A stretch of DNA of 64,000 bases from JADCRZ01 sp965200945 (GTDB taxonomy: Bacteria; Bacteroidota; Bacteroidia; Chitinophagales; Chitinophagaceae): contig OZ241749.1 of NCBI GenBank assembly GCA_965200945.1, positions 2,108,001 to 2,172,000 on the forward strand. The letters are read 5' to 3'. Within the stretch, counting starts at the first letter, position 1. Each line of letters opens with the position of its first letter. This document shows, one piece after another, positions 55,767 through 64,000 of the stretch. Below the pieces are notes generated by a model that was given only the letters and a program-made list of their open reading frames with translations, was not told the origin of the DNA and made no database searches. A program made the translations under genes and the position numbers.

Positions 55767-57233
55767 ATGAGCAAGAACAAATATGATCTCATCATTGTCG
55801 GCACAGGATTCGCCTCTTCGTTTTTTCTACAGAAATATTTACAGAAGGCAGGACCTCACAAGAGGATCCTGGTTCTGGAAAGAGGCCGGTTATACGCTCA
55901 CAAAGACCGCATCCAGGCGGTTCGTGGCACTCCGGCAGCCTATGCGGGTGAACTGGAATTGTCTGATTCAACTTATACTACGAACAACCCTGCAAAACCC
56001 TGGATGTTCGATGTGAATTTCGGAGGCAGCAGCAATTGCTGGTGGGCGTGCACGCCTCGTTTCATGCCCAACGATTTTCAGTTGAAATCCCTTTACGGCA
56101 GGGGGCAGGACTGGCCGCTTTCCTACGCAGAGCTGGAACCTTATTATTGTGAAGCGGAAGAGATCATGGGAATTGCCGGCCCTGATCAAACGCCTTTTCC
56201 GAGAAGCAGGCAATACCCCTATCCGGCCCATAAGCTCAATAAGATAGACACCACCATGCAGAATGCTTTTGGCGCTACCCAATGGATCAGCCAGCCTACC
56301 GGCCGTCCGCCTGTGCCCATTGGACGCCGAAGCATGTGTTGCAGTTCGTACACCTGTAATCTATGTCCGGTGGATTCAAAATTCTCCATTGAAAACTCAT
56401 TACAGCACCTGTACGAAGATCCCCGGGTGGAACTGAAATACGGTCTGCAGGTTTACGGAATTGAATTTGAAAATTCGGTGGCTAAAAAGGTCATGGCAGC
56501 CCCTACAAACGCGGACCCGGCCAGTATGAAGAGCCAGGAATTTGAGGGAGAGGTCATTGTGCTGGGCGCCAACCCGATCTTCAATGCGCATATTCTCCTC
56601 AACAGTGGCGACGCCCACCCTTTGACAGGCAGAGGTATAGGCGAGCAGAAAGGAATCTTCGCGGATATCCATCTCCGGGAGCTGGACAATGTAGGCGGAA
56701 ACTCCTCCATTACAGCCAATGGGTATATGATGTACGACGGCCCTTTCAGAAAAGAGTATGCTTCCTGCCTGATAGAGAACCACAACCGTCCTACCCTGCT
56801 TCGCACTGAAAGAGGCAAATGGAGAAAGATCATCAAACTGAAGTTCGTATTCGAAGCGCTTCCCAACCATCAGAACCGGGTGAAAGCCGGAAAAAATCTT
56901 CTCAAACCTGTCATTGAATATTCTGAACCAACGGACGGTTATGTAGAAAAAGGAAAAGAAGCCCTGAGGGAACAGCTCCAACGGCTGGTAATGCCGCTCG
57001 ATCCGGAAGACATCTCGCTGGATAGCGATTACGTGACGACTGAATGTCATATTTTATCCTCTGTAAGAATGGGGAAGTCTTCCCAAGACAGCGTGGTAGA
57101 CAAATCCATGATACATCATCAATACCGCAACCTGTTCGTGCTGGGTGGCAGTGCATTTCCATCCATGGCCGCCGCCAATCCTACACTCACCATCTCGGCT
57201 TTATCGCTTATGAGCGCCGATTCAAATTTTTAA
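55767..57233 (+). CDS. GMC-family FAD dehydrogenase with 3Fe-4S-type Cys pattern
   Basis: 488 aa. 'YDLIIVGTGFASSFF' binds the ADP part of FAD and 'VNFGGSSNCWWACTPRF' is a GMC signature. The C-terminus has 'ECHILSSVRMG' and 'LFVLGGSAFPSMAAANPTLTI', matching the HxxGTxxMG and NPTLTI blocks with the catalytic His. Cys191, Cys192 and Cys197 ('MCCSSYTCNLC') are spaced as Cys212, Cys213 and Cys218 that hold the 3Fe-4S cluster in bacterial FAD glucose dehydrogenase, so an iron-sulfur relay is likely. It oxidises an alcohol or sugar. No signal peptide is present: it would be carried by the Tat small subunit that follows after 54 nt. Confidence 0.88.
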   Translation: MSKNKYDLIIVGTGFASSFFLQKYLQKAGPHKRILVLERGRLYAHKDRIQAVRGTPAAYAGELELSDSTYTTNNPAKPWMFDVNFGGSSNCWWACTPRFMPNDFQLKSLYGRGQDWPLSYAELEPYYCEAEEIMGIAGPDQTPFPRSRQYPYPAHKLNKIDTTMQNAFGATQWISQPTGRPPVPIGRRSMCCSSYTCNLCPVDSKFSIENSLQHLYEDPRVELKYGLQVYGIEFENSVAKKVMAAPTNADPASMKSQEFEGEVIVLGANPIFNAHILLNSGDAHPLTGRGIGEQKGIFADIHLRELDNVGGNSSITANGYMMYDGPFRKEYASCLIENHNRPTLLRTERGKWRKIIKLKFVFEALPNHQNRVKAGKNLLKPVIEYSEPTDGYVEKGKEALREQLQRLVMPLDPEDISLDSDYVTTECHILSSVRMGKSSQDSVVDKSMIHHQYRNLFVLGGSAFPSMAAANPTLTISALSLMSADSNF

Positions 57234-57287
57234 ACGGCCCTTATCCAAACAGGACTGGCTGAATAACCCCTAAACATTTTCCCGCAC

Positions 57288-57731
57288 ATGCTGAACAGAA
57301 GAAATTTCCTGTTGTATTCCCTCGCTGGCACCGGTGGCTTGCTGATGAGTTTCAATTACATTTCCAAGATCACCAATATGCAGCAGGTGATCAGCGATAT
57401 TTTACTTGAAAATATACAAGGGCTCAAGATCGAACGATCGGATGTACAAAAGTATGCGCAGGATATGATAGAAAACAATGCCCTTAACATGAGCTTTGCC
57501 AGCACGCAGCTGCTCTGCGTTTACCAGATGCGGGGTGCAGAAACCCTGCTTTTTCCGTTTAACCGGAAGTATCACCAGCTTTGTACCGATATGACCGCCC
57601 AATTTCTACTGTCGACTGACTTCTTCATAAACAAGATGGATGAAGAAAGGCAGATAAAATACTCCGGTACGATCTACAGCATATATAAGCGTGCGTGTGC
57701 AAATCCGTTTTCCGGATTATATTACAAGTAA
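57288..57731 (+). CDS. Tat-signal small subunit of the GMC dehydrogenase
   Basis: 147 aa. The N-terminus 'NRRNFLLYSLAGTGGLL' is a Tat signal with an RR-x-F-L core. The rest is a helical domain of the size and context of the small (gamma) subunits of FAD gluconate, sorbitol, fructose and glucose dehydrogenases, which carry the large subunit through Tat. The sequence is too divergent to name the subfamily. It follows the GMC gene and no cytochrome c subunit is adjacent, so the electron acceptor is unknown. Confidence 0.75.
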   Translation: MLNRRNFLLYSLAGTGGLLMSFNYISKITNMQQVISDILLENIQGLKIERSDVQKYAQDMIENNALNMSFASTQLLCVYQMRGAETLLFPFNRKYHQLCTDMTAQFLLSTDFFINKMDEERQIKYSGTIYSIYKRACANPFSGLYYK

Positions 57732-57786
57732 GCGGCCGGTACTTATCAACAAACAATCCCCATTGCTAAATTTTTTATAACTGCGT

Positions 57787-57818
57787 ACTAAAATGTTTAG
57801 TATACTTGTAGTCTACTA
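57787..57818. promoter_or_regulatory. Overlapping palindromes upstream of dinB, candidate damage-response operator
   Basis: ACTAAA-ATG-TTTAGT (57787-57801) overlaps TAGTA-n-ACT-nnn-AGT-n-TACTA (57798-57818), both perfect in the specified positions. They lie 11 bp before the dinB start, where a repressor would block transcription. Two overlapping dyads suggest a cooperative or dimeric repressor, for example a LexA- or S24-type protein not present in this window. Confidence 0.6.
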
Positions 57819-57829
57819 ACCATTAAACC

Positions 57830-59044
57830 ATGTACAACCAACACCGGTCCGTGGCTCATTTTGACCTGGATGCATTCTTCGTTTCGGTGGAATGCAAAAA
57901 GGACAGTCGCCTCAAAGGCAGGCCCATCGCGGTCGGCGGGGGCGACCGCGGCGTGATCGCCGCCTGCAGCTACGAGGCCCGCCGCTTTGGCGTCAAGAGC
58001 GCCATGCCCGTCAAACTTGCCAAAAGACTTTGTCCCGAACTTGAAATGATCAAAGGCGATATGGAATGCTACTCGCAGCATTCCCGCCAGGTAACCGAGA
58101 TCATCGCCGCACAGGTACCCCTGTTCGAAAAATCGAGCATCGACGAATTTTACATCGATATGACGGGCATGGACAAGTTTTTTGGCTGCGCCCAGTACAT
58201 CAGCTTATTGCGGGAAAAGATCATCAAAGAGACCGGACTCAACATTTCTTACGGACTGGCCAGCAATAAATTAATCAGCAAAGTGGCTACCGACGAGGCC
58301 AAGCCGAACGGTCAGCTACAGATAGAGTTCGGCGAAGAAAAGCCTTTCCTGGCGCCGCTGGCCATCGAAAAGCTGCCCATGATCGGCAAAAAGACCAGCG
58401 ACCTCCTTCATTCCATGGGCGTGGATACCATCGCCATCCTCAGCGAGATCCCCGTCGAAATGCTGCAGAACCTGATGGGCAAGAACGGCATCGAGCTCTG
58501 GCGCCGCGCCAACGGCATCGACGACGCGCCCGTCGTACCCTACCACGAACAGAAAAGCATCGGCACCGAAAACACGTTTCACACCGACACCATAGACATC
58601 CAGTTCCTGCACCGCGAGCTCCTTCGCATGACTGAAGAGATCGCGTTTGAACTGCGCTCCTCCGGCAAGCTGGCCGGCTGCCTCACGGTCAAGATCCGCT
58701 ACAGCGATTTCCAGACCCTCACCAAACAGGCCATCATCCCGTACACCGGTTCCGATCATACGCTGATAGAGGAGGCCCGGCAGCTGTTCAACAAGCTGTA
58801 CGACCGCCGCATGCTGGTGCGGCTCATAGGGGTGCGCGTAAGCCATCTTATTCCGGGGAACTACCAGATCAACCTCTTTGATGATACCCAGGAAATGATC
58901 CGGCTGTACCAGTCGATCGACAGCATCAAAAAAGATTTCGGGGAAACCAAATTGAAAAGAGCCGCAGGCATGACGCCTGTTCAAAAAAGAGCCTATGTAC
59001 CTCAACTGCAAAAGCTGGTTCAGCCTCCGGTACGGCACGCTTGA
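57830..59044 (+). CDS. dinB: DNA polymerase IV (Y family)
   Basis: 404 aa. 'VAHFDLDAFFVSVECKKD' and 'KSSIDEFYIDMTGMD' carry the metal-binding Asp/Glu set of Y-family polymerases, 'AACSYEARRFGVKSAMP' is the fingers motif, and 'PMIGKKTSDLLHSMGVDTI' is the thumb helix-hairpin. The C-terminal part is the little-finger domain. It performs translesion synthesis. The last 50 nt overlap the dnaE2 start, so translation is coupled. The upstream palindromes suggest damage-induced control. Confidence 0.95.
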   Translation: MYNQHRSVAHFDLDAFFVSVECKKDSRLKGRPIAVGGGDRGVIAACSYEARRFGVKSAMPVKLAKRLCPELEMIKGDMECYSQHSRQVTEIIAAQVPLFEKSSIDEFYIDMTGMDKFFGCAQYISLLREKIIKETGLNISYGLASNKLISKVATDEAKPNGQLQIEFGEEKPFLAPLAIEKLPMIGKKTSDLLHSMGVDTIAILSEIPVEMLQNLMGKNGIELWRRANGIDDAPVVPYHEQKSIGTENTFHTDTIDIQFLHRELLRMTEEIAFELRSSGKLAGCLTVKIRYSDFQTLTKQAIIPYTGSDHTLIEEARQLFNKLYDRRMLVRLIGVRVSHLIPGNYQINLFDDTQEMIRLYQSIDSIKKDFGETKLKRAAGMTPVQKRAYVPQLQKLVQPPVRHA

Positions 59045-61970
59045 CACGAAAGTGCTGGTGCTCCTGGCGAAACAGATGGGCATCACGGCCCTTGCGCTCA
59101 CGAACATCAACAACACACAGGATACCTGGGATTTTGTCGAACTCTGCCTCCAGGCAGGTATCCGGCCGGTGGCGGGCGTTGAAGTGAGAAATGGCAGTGA
59201 GCTGTGCTATCTGCTGCTGGCAGAGAACAATGAAGGATTCTTCCGCATCAACCGTTTTCTGTCTGAACACCTCCACGCTAAAAAACCCTTTCCCGACCGC
59301 CCCCCGACTACCGAACATGTCTTTGTAATATATCCCTTCGGAAAATATCCGCCCGCTGAAATGCTGCTCAACGAATTCATCGGCGTTCAGATCACGGAGG
59401 TCAACAAACTCTATGGCACTAACACGCATGGTTACCTGCACAAGTTCGTGATCCGCCACCCGGTAACATTTCAGAATGAAGTAGAAAAGATAAACGACAA
59501 GACCAGGATCATCAAAAGCCGTAAGACCGGCTACAACATCCACCGCCTGCTGCGGATGATCGACAAAAACATCATCGGCACCAAACAGGAACTCTCCGAC
59601 GTGGCCGCGCCGCATGAACAGTTTATTTCACCGCACGAGCTGCGCAAACAGTTCAGCGCCTATCCCGGCATCATCGCCAATACGCAGGATTTGATGGATC
59701 GCTGTTCCATCAGCATCGACTTTGGCGAAGAAAAAACAAAAAAGATCTATTCCGCCTCCCTGTCAGACGACCGCTCCCTTCTGGAAAAGCTGGCACTCGA
59801 CGGGATGAAAAGACGGTACGGCAACAACAACCAGGTGGCGAGAGACCGCGTGAACAAAGAGCTGAATATCATCAGCAGCCAGGGTTTCAACGCTTATTTC
59901 CTGATCACCTGGGACATTCTCCGCTATGCCCGCAACCGCGATTTCTTTTTTGTAGGACGCGGCAGCGGCGCCAATTCGATCGTAGCGTATTGCCTCGACA
60001 TCACCGATGTTGATCCCCTGGGACTTGATCTTTACTTCGAACGTTTTCTCAACCCACACCGCAAAACACCGCCCGATTTCGACATCGACTTCAGCTGGAA
60101 AGACCGGGACGAGGTAATCGATTATATCTTTAAAAGGTACGGACAGGAACACGTATGCCTGCTCGGCTCGGTGACGACTTTCCAGACACGCGGGGCGATC
60201 CGCGAACTCGGCAAAGTGTTCGGGCTTCCCAAATCGGAGATAGATGGTATGGAACAGGCCGGCGGGGAAGAAAAAGACGACTCCCTCCACCAGAAGATCC
60301 GGACTTATGGTAAGATGCTGCATGACTTTCCCAATCACCTCAGCATACATGCAGGCGGCGTGCTCATCAGCGACCTGCCCGTACACCACTACACCGCGAC
60401 CGACATGCCGCCGAAAGGCTTCCACACTTCGCAGATCGACATGTACGTGGCTGAAAAGATCAACCTGATCAAGCTAGACATCCTGAGCCAGCGCGGCCTG
60501 GGGCATATCCGCGAAAGCATCGACATCATCCGCCGCAACAAAGGGGTGAGCATCAACATCCACGAGGTGGAAAAATTCAAGAAAGACACGCTGGTGGCGC
60601 AAAAGATCCGGGCAGCCGACACCATCGGCTGTTTTTATATTGAAAGTCCGGCCATGCGCCAGCTGCTCAAAAAGCTGGAATGCGACGATTACCTGACGCT
60701 GGTGGCCGCCAGCAGCATCATCCGCCCCGGTGTGGCACAGTCGGGCATGATGCGGCAATACATCTACCGCTACCACAACCCCGACAAGTTTGAATACCTG
60801 CATCCCAAGATGAAAGAGCTGCTGGAAGAAACCTACGGCGTAATGGTTTACCAGGAAGACGTGATCAAAGTGGCGCACCATTTTGCCGGGCTCGACATGG
60901 GGGAAGCCGATGTACTGCGGCGTGCCATGAGCGGAAAGTACCGCGGCCACGACAAGTTCCTGGAGATCAGGCGCAATTTTTTTACGAACTGTACAGAGCG
61001 GGGCTACCCGGAAGAACTGAGCATGGAAGTGTGGCGGCAGATCGAATCGTTCGGCGGCTACTCCTTCTCAAAGGCGCATTCCGCCAGCTTTGCGGTGGAA
61101 AGCTACCAGAGCCTGTACCTGAAAACGTATTACCCGGCCGAATTCATGGTGGCCGTGATCAACAATTTCGGGGGCTTCTACTATGCCGAACTGTATTTTC
61201 ACGAGCTCAGGAGAACCGGTGTGCTCATCTTACCCCCATGCGTAAACGAAAGCGAACAGTTCACCAGCATCCGGGGCACCACCGTGTATGTCGGTTTTGT
61301 GCATGTGCAGGGACTGGAGGAAAATGCCGTGGCTACGATCCTCGACGAGCGCAGCCGCAACGGATCCTTTTTACACCTGCAGGATTTCGTGGAGCGCACC
61401 GCCATCGGGCTTGAACAACTGAACATTCTTGTGCGTGTGGGTGCCCTTGGTTTCACGGGAAAGACTAAAAAAGAATTGTTGTGGGAAGCCAATTTCCTGC
61501 AGAAGAAAAACCGGTATCAGGCCGTATACCCGCCGATGTTTACCGAACCGCCCATGAACTTTACGCTGCCCCGGCTGCAGCAGCATCCGCTGGAAGATGC
61601 ACACGACGAGATCGAGCTGATGGGCTTCCCGCTGGGCAATGTATGGGACCTGGCGGATATTGATACGGAGCCGTTTCACACAGCAGCCGACCTGCCGTCA
61701 CGGGTCGGAAAAACAGTGCAGCTGGTCGCTTACTATATTACCACGAAAGCCGTGCGAACCGTCACCAACCAAACCATGCATTTCGGAACGTTCATCGATA
61801 AAAAAGGAGACTGGATCGACACCGTCCATTTTCCGCAGTCGTTCCGCCACAGCCCGTTCCAGGGCAAGGGATTCTATACGCTTCAAGGAAGAGTGACGGA
61901 AGAGTTCGGGGTGTATACGGTGGAAGTATCGCACTGCAGCAGGGTGGGTATGAAAAGCGCCCGGCCTTAA
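58995..61970 (+). CDS. dnaE2: Error-prone DNA polymerase III alpha subunit (DnaE2-like)
   Basis: 991 aa, a C-family polymerase. It starts 'MYLNCKSWFSLRYGTL': the PHP domain normally opens 'HLHxHS', so the His ligands are lost here, and the later 'ALTNINN' replaces 'xTDxxN'. The PHP metal site is therefore probably dead. The polymerase active site is intact: 'PPDFDIDF' with Asp363 and Asp365, and Asp495 in 'LIKLDILSQRGL'. 'GRGSGANSIVAYCLDI' and 'YSFSKAHSASFAVESYQS' are further family blocks. With DinB it forms the Bacteroidota mutagenesis cassette; the ImuB protein of other phyla is not present. Its 50-nt overlap with dinB is unusually long. It replicates past lesions with low fidelity. Confidence 0.93.
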   Translation: MYLNCKSWFSLRYGTLDTKVLVLLAKQMGITALALTNINNTQDTWDFVELCLQAGIRPVAGVEVRNGSELCYLLLAENNEGFFRINRFLSEHLHAKKPFPDRPPTTEHVFVIYPFGKYPPAEMLLNEFIGVQITEVNKLYGTNTHGYLHKFVIRHPVTFQNEVEKINDKTRIIKSRKTGYNIHRLLRMIDKNIIGTKQELSDVAAPHEQFISPHELRKQFSAYPGIIANTQDLMDRCSISIDFGEEKTKKIYSASLSDDRSLLEKLALDGMKRRYGNNNQVARDRVNKELNIISSQGFNAYFLITWDILRYARNRDFFFVGRGSGANSIVAYCLDITDVDPLGLDLYFERFLNPHRKTPPDFDIDFSWKDRDEVIDYIFKRYGQEHVCLLGSVTTFQTRGAIRELGKVFGLPKSEIDGMEQAGGEEKDDSLHQKIRTYGKMLHDFPNHLSIHAGGVLISDLPVHHYTATDMPPKGFHTSQIDMYVAEKINLIKLDILSQRGLGHIRESIDIIRRNKGVSINIHEVEKFKKDTLVAQKIRAADTIGCFYIESPAMRQLLKKLECDDYLTLVAASSIIRPGVAQSGMMRQYIYRYHNPDKFEYLHPKMKELLEETYGVMVYQEDVIKVAHHFAGLDMGEADVLRRAMSGKYRGHDKFLEIRRNFFTNCTERGYPEELSMEVWRQIESFGGYSFSKAHSASFAVESYQSLYLKTYYPAEFMVAVINNFGGFYYAELYFHELRRTGVLILPPCVNESEQFTSIRGTTVYVGFVHVQGLEENAVATILDERSRNGSFLHLQDFVERTAIGLEQLNILVRVGALGFTGKTKKELLWEANFLQKKNRYQAVYPPMFTEPPMNFTLPRLQQHPLEDAHDEIELMGFPLGNVWDLADIDTEPFHTAADLPSRVGKTVQLVAYYITTKAVRTVTNQTMHFGTFIDKKGDWIDTVHFPQSFRHSPFQGKGFYTLQGRVTEEFGVYTVEVSHCSRVGMKSARP

Positions 61971-62011
61971 CAATTCCGCTTTCGGATGCTATTATATTCA
62001 TTGTATCCAAG

Positions 62012-62047
62012 AAAAAAGCCAGGCTCTGCACGCCTGGCTTTTTTTTT
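62012..62047. terminator. Bidirectional terminator between dnaE2 and the T9SS protein
   Basis: A 7-bp stem GCCAGGC (62018-62024) with GCCTGGC (62032-62038) is extended by A-T pairs and flanked by an A-run and a T-run. The flanking genes are convergent. Confidence 0.9.
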
Positions 62048-62084
62048 GGATCTGGACGATCCCGGATCGATCCGTTCTGTCTGC

Positions 62085-64000
62085 TTATTCTTTCACAATC
62101 CTGAAGACGCTCTTGTTGGCCAGCTGCACCTGGTATACACCCTTGTTGAGCGAACCGATGCTTACCTGCTGCCTGTTGCCGCTGATCACGAATTTCTTCA
62201 CGATTTTGCCCTGGATATCGGTCATGATAGCCGTAGAGCCTGCGATGACCGGGTCATTGGTTTCGAGGGTGAAATGATCGATGGCGGGCGACGGGTACAG
62301 GATGGTATAGGCCTTGCCTTCCACAAACACCACCTGCTGTACCGCGCTGTAGGTGAAGTTGCCGTCGAGGTCAACCTGTTTGAGCCGGTAGAAATTGGTA
62401 CCGTTCTTCGGGGTCTTGTCGCCGGAGTTGTATTTCCTCAGCGCGGACGATGTACCGGCGGCATCTACAGAAGCGATGCGGCTGAAATCCGTTCCGTTGC
62501 TGCTGCGTTCCACCTGGAAGTGCGCGGTATTGAGCTCTGAGCTCGTGCTCCACTGCAACATCACTGTGGATCCCTGTTGTACGGCGGTGAAGTTGACGAG
62601 TGTCACCGGAAGGGTTGCGAGCGTGCTGAGCGTCGAAAAAGTGGTTGGAATCGAACCCTGGTTGGCCACCGTAGCTTTGCTTGCCCGGGTGCGGTAATAG
62701 TACGTCGTGGTAGGACTTAACCCAGTCACGTTTGCCGACGTTACCGTGCTGGCCACAGTGAGCGGATTGTATCCTGTCACCGGCTGGGTGAAAGCGGCGT
62801 CCCTTGCCACATAGAGTTGGTAATTATCCACCGTACCCACGCCCGGGGCGGTCCAGTTGGCGGTGAAGGTGGTAGAACCGATGGAAGTGGCAGCAGTGGC
62901 GGTTGGAACTACCATGCCATAACTTTCCACCCAGTTGGATGCGGTGCCGCTGAGCAGGAAATTGTTGAGCGTGCCCGGACGGTAGTTGCCTGAAACATCG
63001 TACAGTGAGTTGACACCGCTGTTGCCTGTGCCGGCAGAGCCAAGATCAAATTTGTAATAGCCTTCGAGTCCGGTAGTGGGGGAAACGATGTCGTACATAC
63101 TGCCCTGGATCTGCGGCTGAGTACGGGGAACGCTCCAGATCCTGACCTCGTCGATGGAACCGGTAAAGAAGCGGTTCGTACCAGCCTGCGACCACTGCCC
63201 GATCTTAAGGCTGGCAGCGGGATTGTTGACGCCGCCCGTATTGATATTGCCGGCATCTGTTCGCGAGCCCACCGATGCGCCATTCACATACAATCGCATG
63301 TTCTCTTTCGTGCCGTCCCATACGGCGGCCAGATGATACCAGACACCCGTCTGGAAATTGGACGCAGGGTAAGAAACGTAACTCACCACTGTTCCGTTCA
63401 TGCAGAAGAAGCAGAGGTTTGGATTGCCGGTTCCCAGGTTGTAGATCAGCATTTCCATGCCATTACTTCCGATCGACTTGCTGATGATTTCCTGATCGGC
63501 CGACAGGTTGCTGAATTTGACCCACGCTTCCATTGTTTTTATGTTGGTAGTCGCGAATGCCGGGAGATCTCCGCAATCCACATAATCATCCACGCCATCG
63601 AACGCCAGCGCATTGCCGGGTGTGTTCATGGTGGTTTGAGTGAGGGTTACAGTCGCTGAAGTGTCGACACAACTATTTGTGACAGCAACACTGTAATTAC
63701 CAGGCGTTCTTGCCACATACGTACTTGCGGTAGCTCCCGATATGGCAGTACCGTTTCTTAACCATTGGTATGCTGTTCCTGTACTTGAAGTAAGCGTGGA
63801 AGAACCACCTTCCGGAAAGGATGCATTTCCTGTAACAGAGGCAGTCGAGAAAGTGACTCCATACTTCGCACCGAGGTACCGGTTCACCTGCTGAATTTCG
63901 CAGGCGTTTAACTGACGGTTGTACACGATCATTTCGGCAATGTCGCCGCTGAAGCAGTTGTCGTCTCCGTCGAACCCGATCCGCAGGTCGGGATAGGCAG
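62085..64000 (-). CDS. T9SS-secreted multidomain LamG protein, N-terminal part outside the window
   Basis: The frame stays open to the right edge, so the start is missing. The first visible residues ('GDDNCFSGDIAEMIVYNRQLNACE') end a concanavalin/LamG-like domain. An Ig-like segment follows ('YQWLRNGTAISGATASTYV'), then a complete LamG domain ('FDGVDDYVDCGDLP' to 'GSIDEVRIWSVPRTQ'), a fibronectin type III repeat ('SIGSTTFTANWTAPGVG' to 'TTYYYRTRASK') and the usual beta-sandwich before the tag ('LPVTLVNFTAVQQG'). The C-terminus 'GSLNKGVYQVQL' to 'IVKE' is a type A T9SS sorting domain, so the protein is exported and anchored or released at the surface. The type of ligand is unknown; glycan binding is typical of LamG. 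Confidence 0.9.
   Translation of the reverse strand, partial: AYPDLRIGFDGDDNCFSGDIAEMIVYNRQLNACEIQQVNRYLGAKYGVTFSTASVTGNASFPEGGSSTLTSSTGTAYQWLRNGTAISGATASTYVARTPGNYSVAVTNSCVDTSATVTLTQTTMNTPGNALAFDGVDDYVDCGDLPAFATTNIKTMEAWVKFSNLSADQEIISKSIGSNGMEMLIYNLGTGNPNLCFFCMNGTVVSYVSYPASNFQTGVWYHLAAVWDGTKENMRLYVNGASVGSRTDAGNINTGGVNNPAASLKIGQWSQAGTNRFFTGSIDEVRIWSVPRTQPQIQGSMYDIVSPTTGLEGYYKFDLGSAGTGNSGVNSLYDVSGNYRPGTLNNFLLSGTASNWVESYGMVVPTATAATSIGSTTFTANWTAPGVGTVDNYQLYVARDAAFTQPVTGYNPLTVASTVTSANVTGLSPTTTYYYRTRASKATVANQGSIPTTFSTLSTLATLPVTLVNFTAVQQGSTVMLQWSTSSELNTAHFQVERSSNGTDFSRIASVDAAGTSSALRKYNSGDKTPKNGTNFYRLKQVDLDGNFTYSAVQQVVFVEGKAYTILYPSPAIDHFTLETNDPVIAGSTAIMTDIQGKIVKKFVISGNRQQVSIGSLNKGVYQVQLANKSVFRIVKE

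Overview
The window looks like the chromosome of a Bacteroidota member, most likely family Chitinophagaceae. It has two SusC/SusD outer-membrane pairs, many SPII lipoproteins, a type IX secretion (T9SS) C-terminal sorting domain, a Bacteroidota-style dinB-dnaE2 cassette, and several upstream TAnnTTTG boxes (the Bacteroidota -7 element). The genus is not determined. I see no rRNA, tRNA, CRISPR array, transposase or prophage gene.

Layout. 1-4.3 kb: a frameshifted LytTR regulator remnant, a sulfatase/aldo-keto reductase operon, and a divergent arylsulfotransferase-like lipoprotein. 4.4-13.7 kb: a minus-strand operon susC-susD-M1 aminopeptidase-DPP IV that reads as a peptide-utilisation locus, preceded by a perfect 31-bp direct repeat. 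13.7-15.6 kb: a DUF2264 protein and a small two-helix membrane protein. 15.9-19.6 kb: a three-gene export operon (lipoprotein; signal-peptide TPR plus Ppx/GppA-like ATPase-fold protein; beta-propeller-like lipoprotein) for which I know no described system. 19.7-21.9 kb: a PAS histidine kinase overlapping a receiver-CRP fusion regulator. 22.4-33 kb: tandem DUF885 metallopeptidase-like proteins divergent from a second susCD pair and a CocE/S15-type hydrolase. Neither susCD locus carries a glycoside hydrolase, so peptides, amides or esters are likelier substrates than glycans.

33.4-45.4 kb is the metabolic centrepiece: a nine-gene minus-strand operon of DeoR regulator, fucose-isomerase-fold protein, two half-transketolases, lipoprotein sugar-binding protein, DUF2291 protein, RbsA- and RbsC-like ABC subunits, and a glycerol-kinase-like FGGY kinase, with a GH31 glycosidase just downstream. 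It encodes a complete import-isomerise-phosphorylate-transketolase route for an unusual sugar. The logic resembles the described D-apiose/apulose-4-phosphate transketolase pathway, but with a different isomerase family and a kinase whose glycerol pocket is altered.

46-64 kb: parE, a receiver with Lys-to-Arg at the conserved lysine, a penicillin/AHL-acylase homologue, a tail-anchored J-protein, a YghX-like dienelactone hydrolase, an exported Gfo/Idh/MocA protein with a bicupin, a GMC dehydrogenase carrying the Cys pattern of a 3Fe-4S cluster with a Tat-signal small subunit, a dinB-dnaE2 cassette behind two overlapping palindromes, and the C-terminal part of a T9SS-secreted LamG protein that runs off the right edge.
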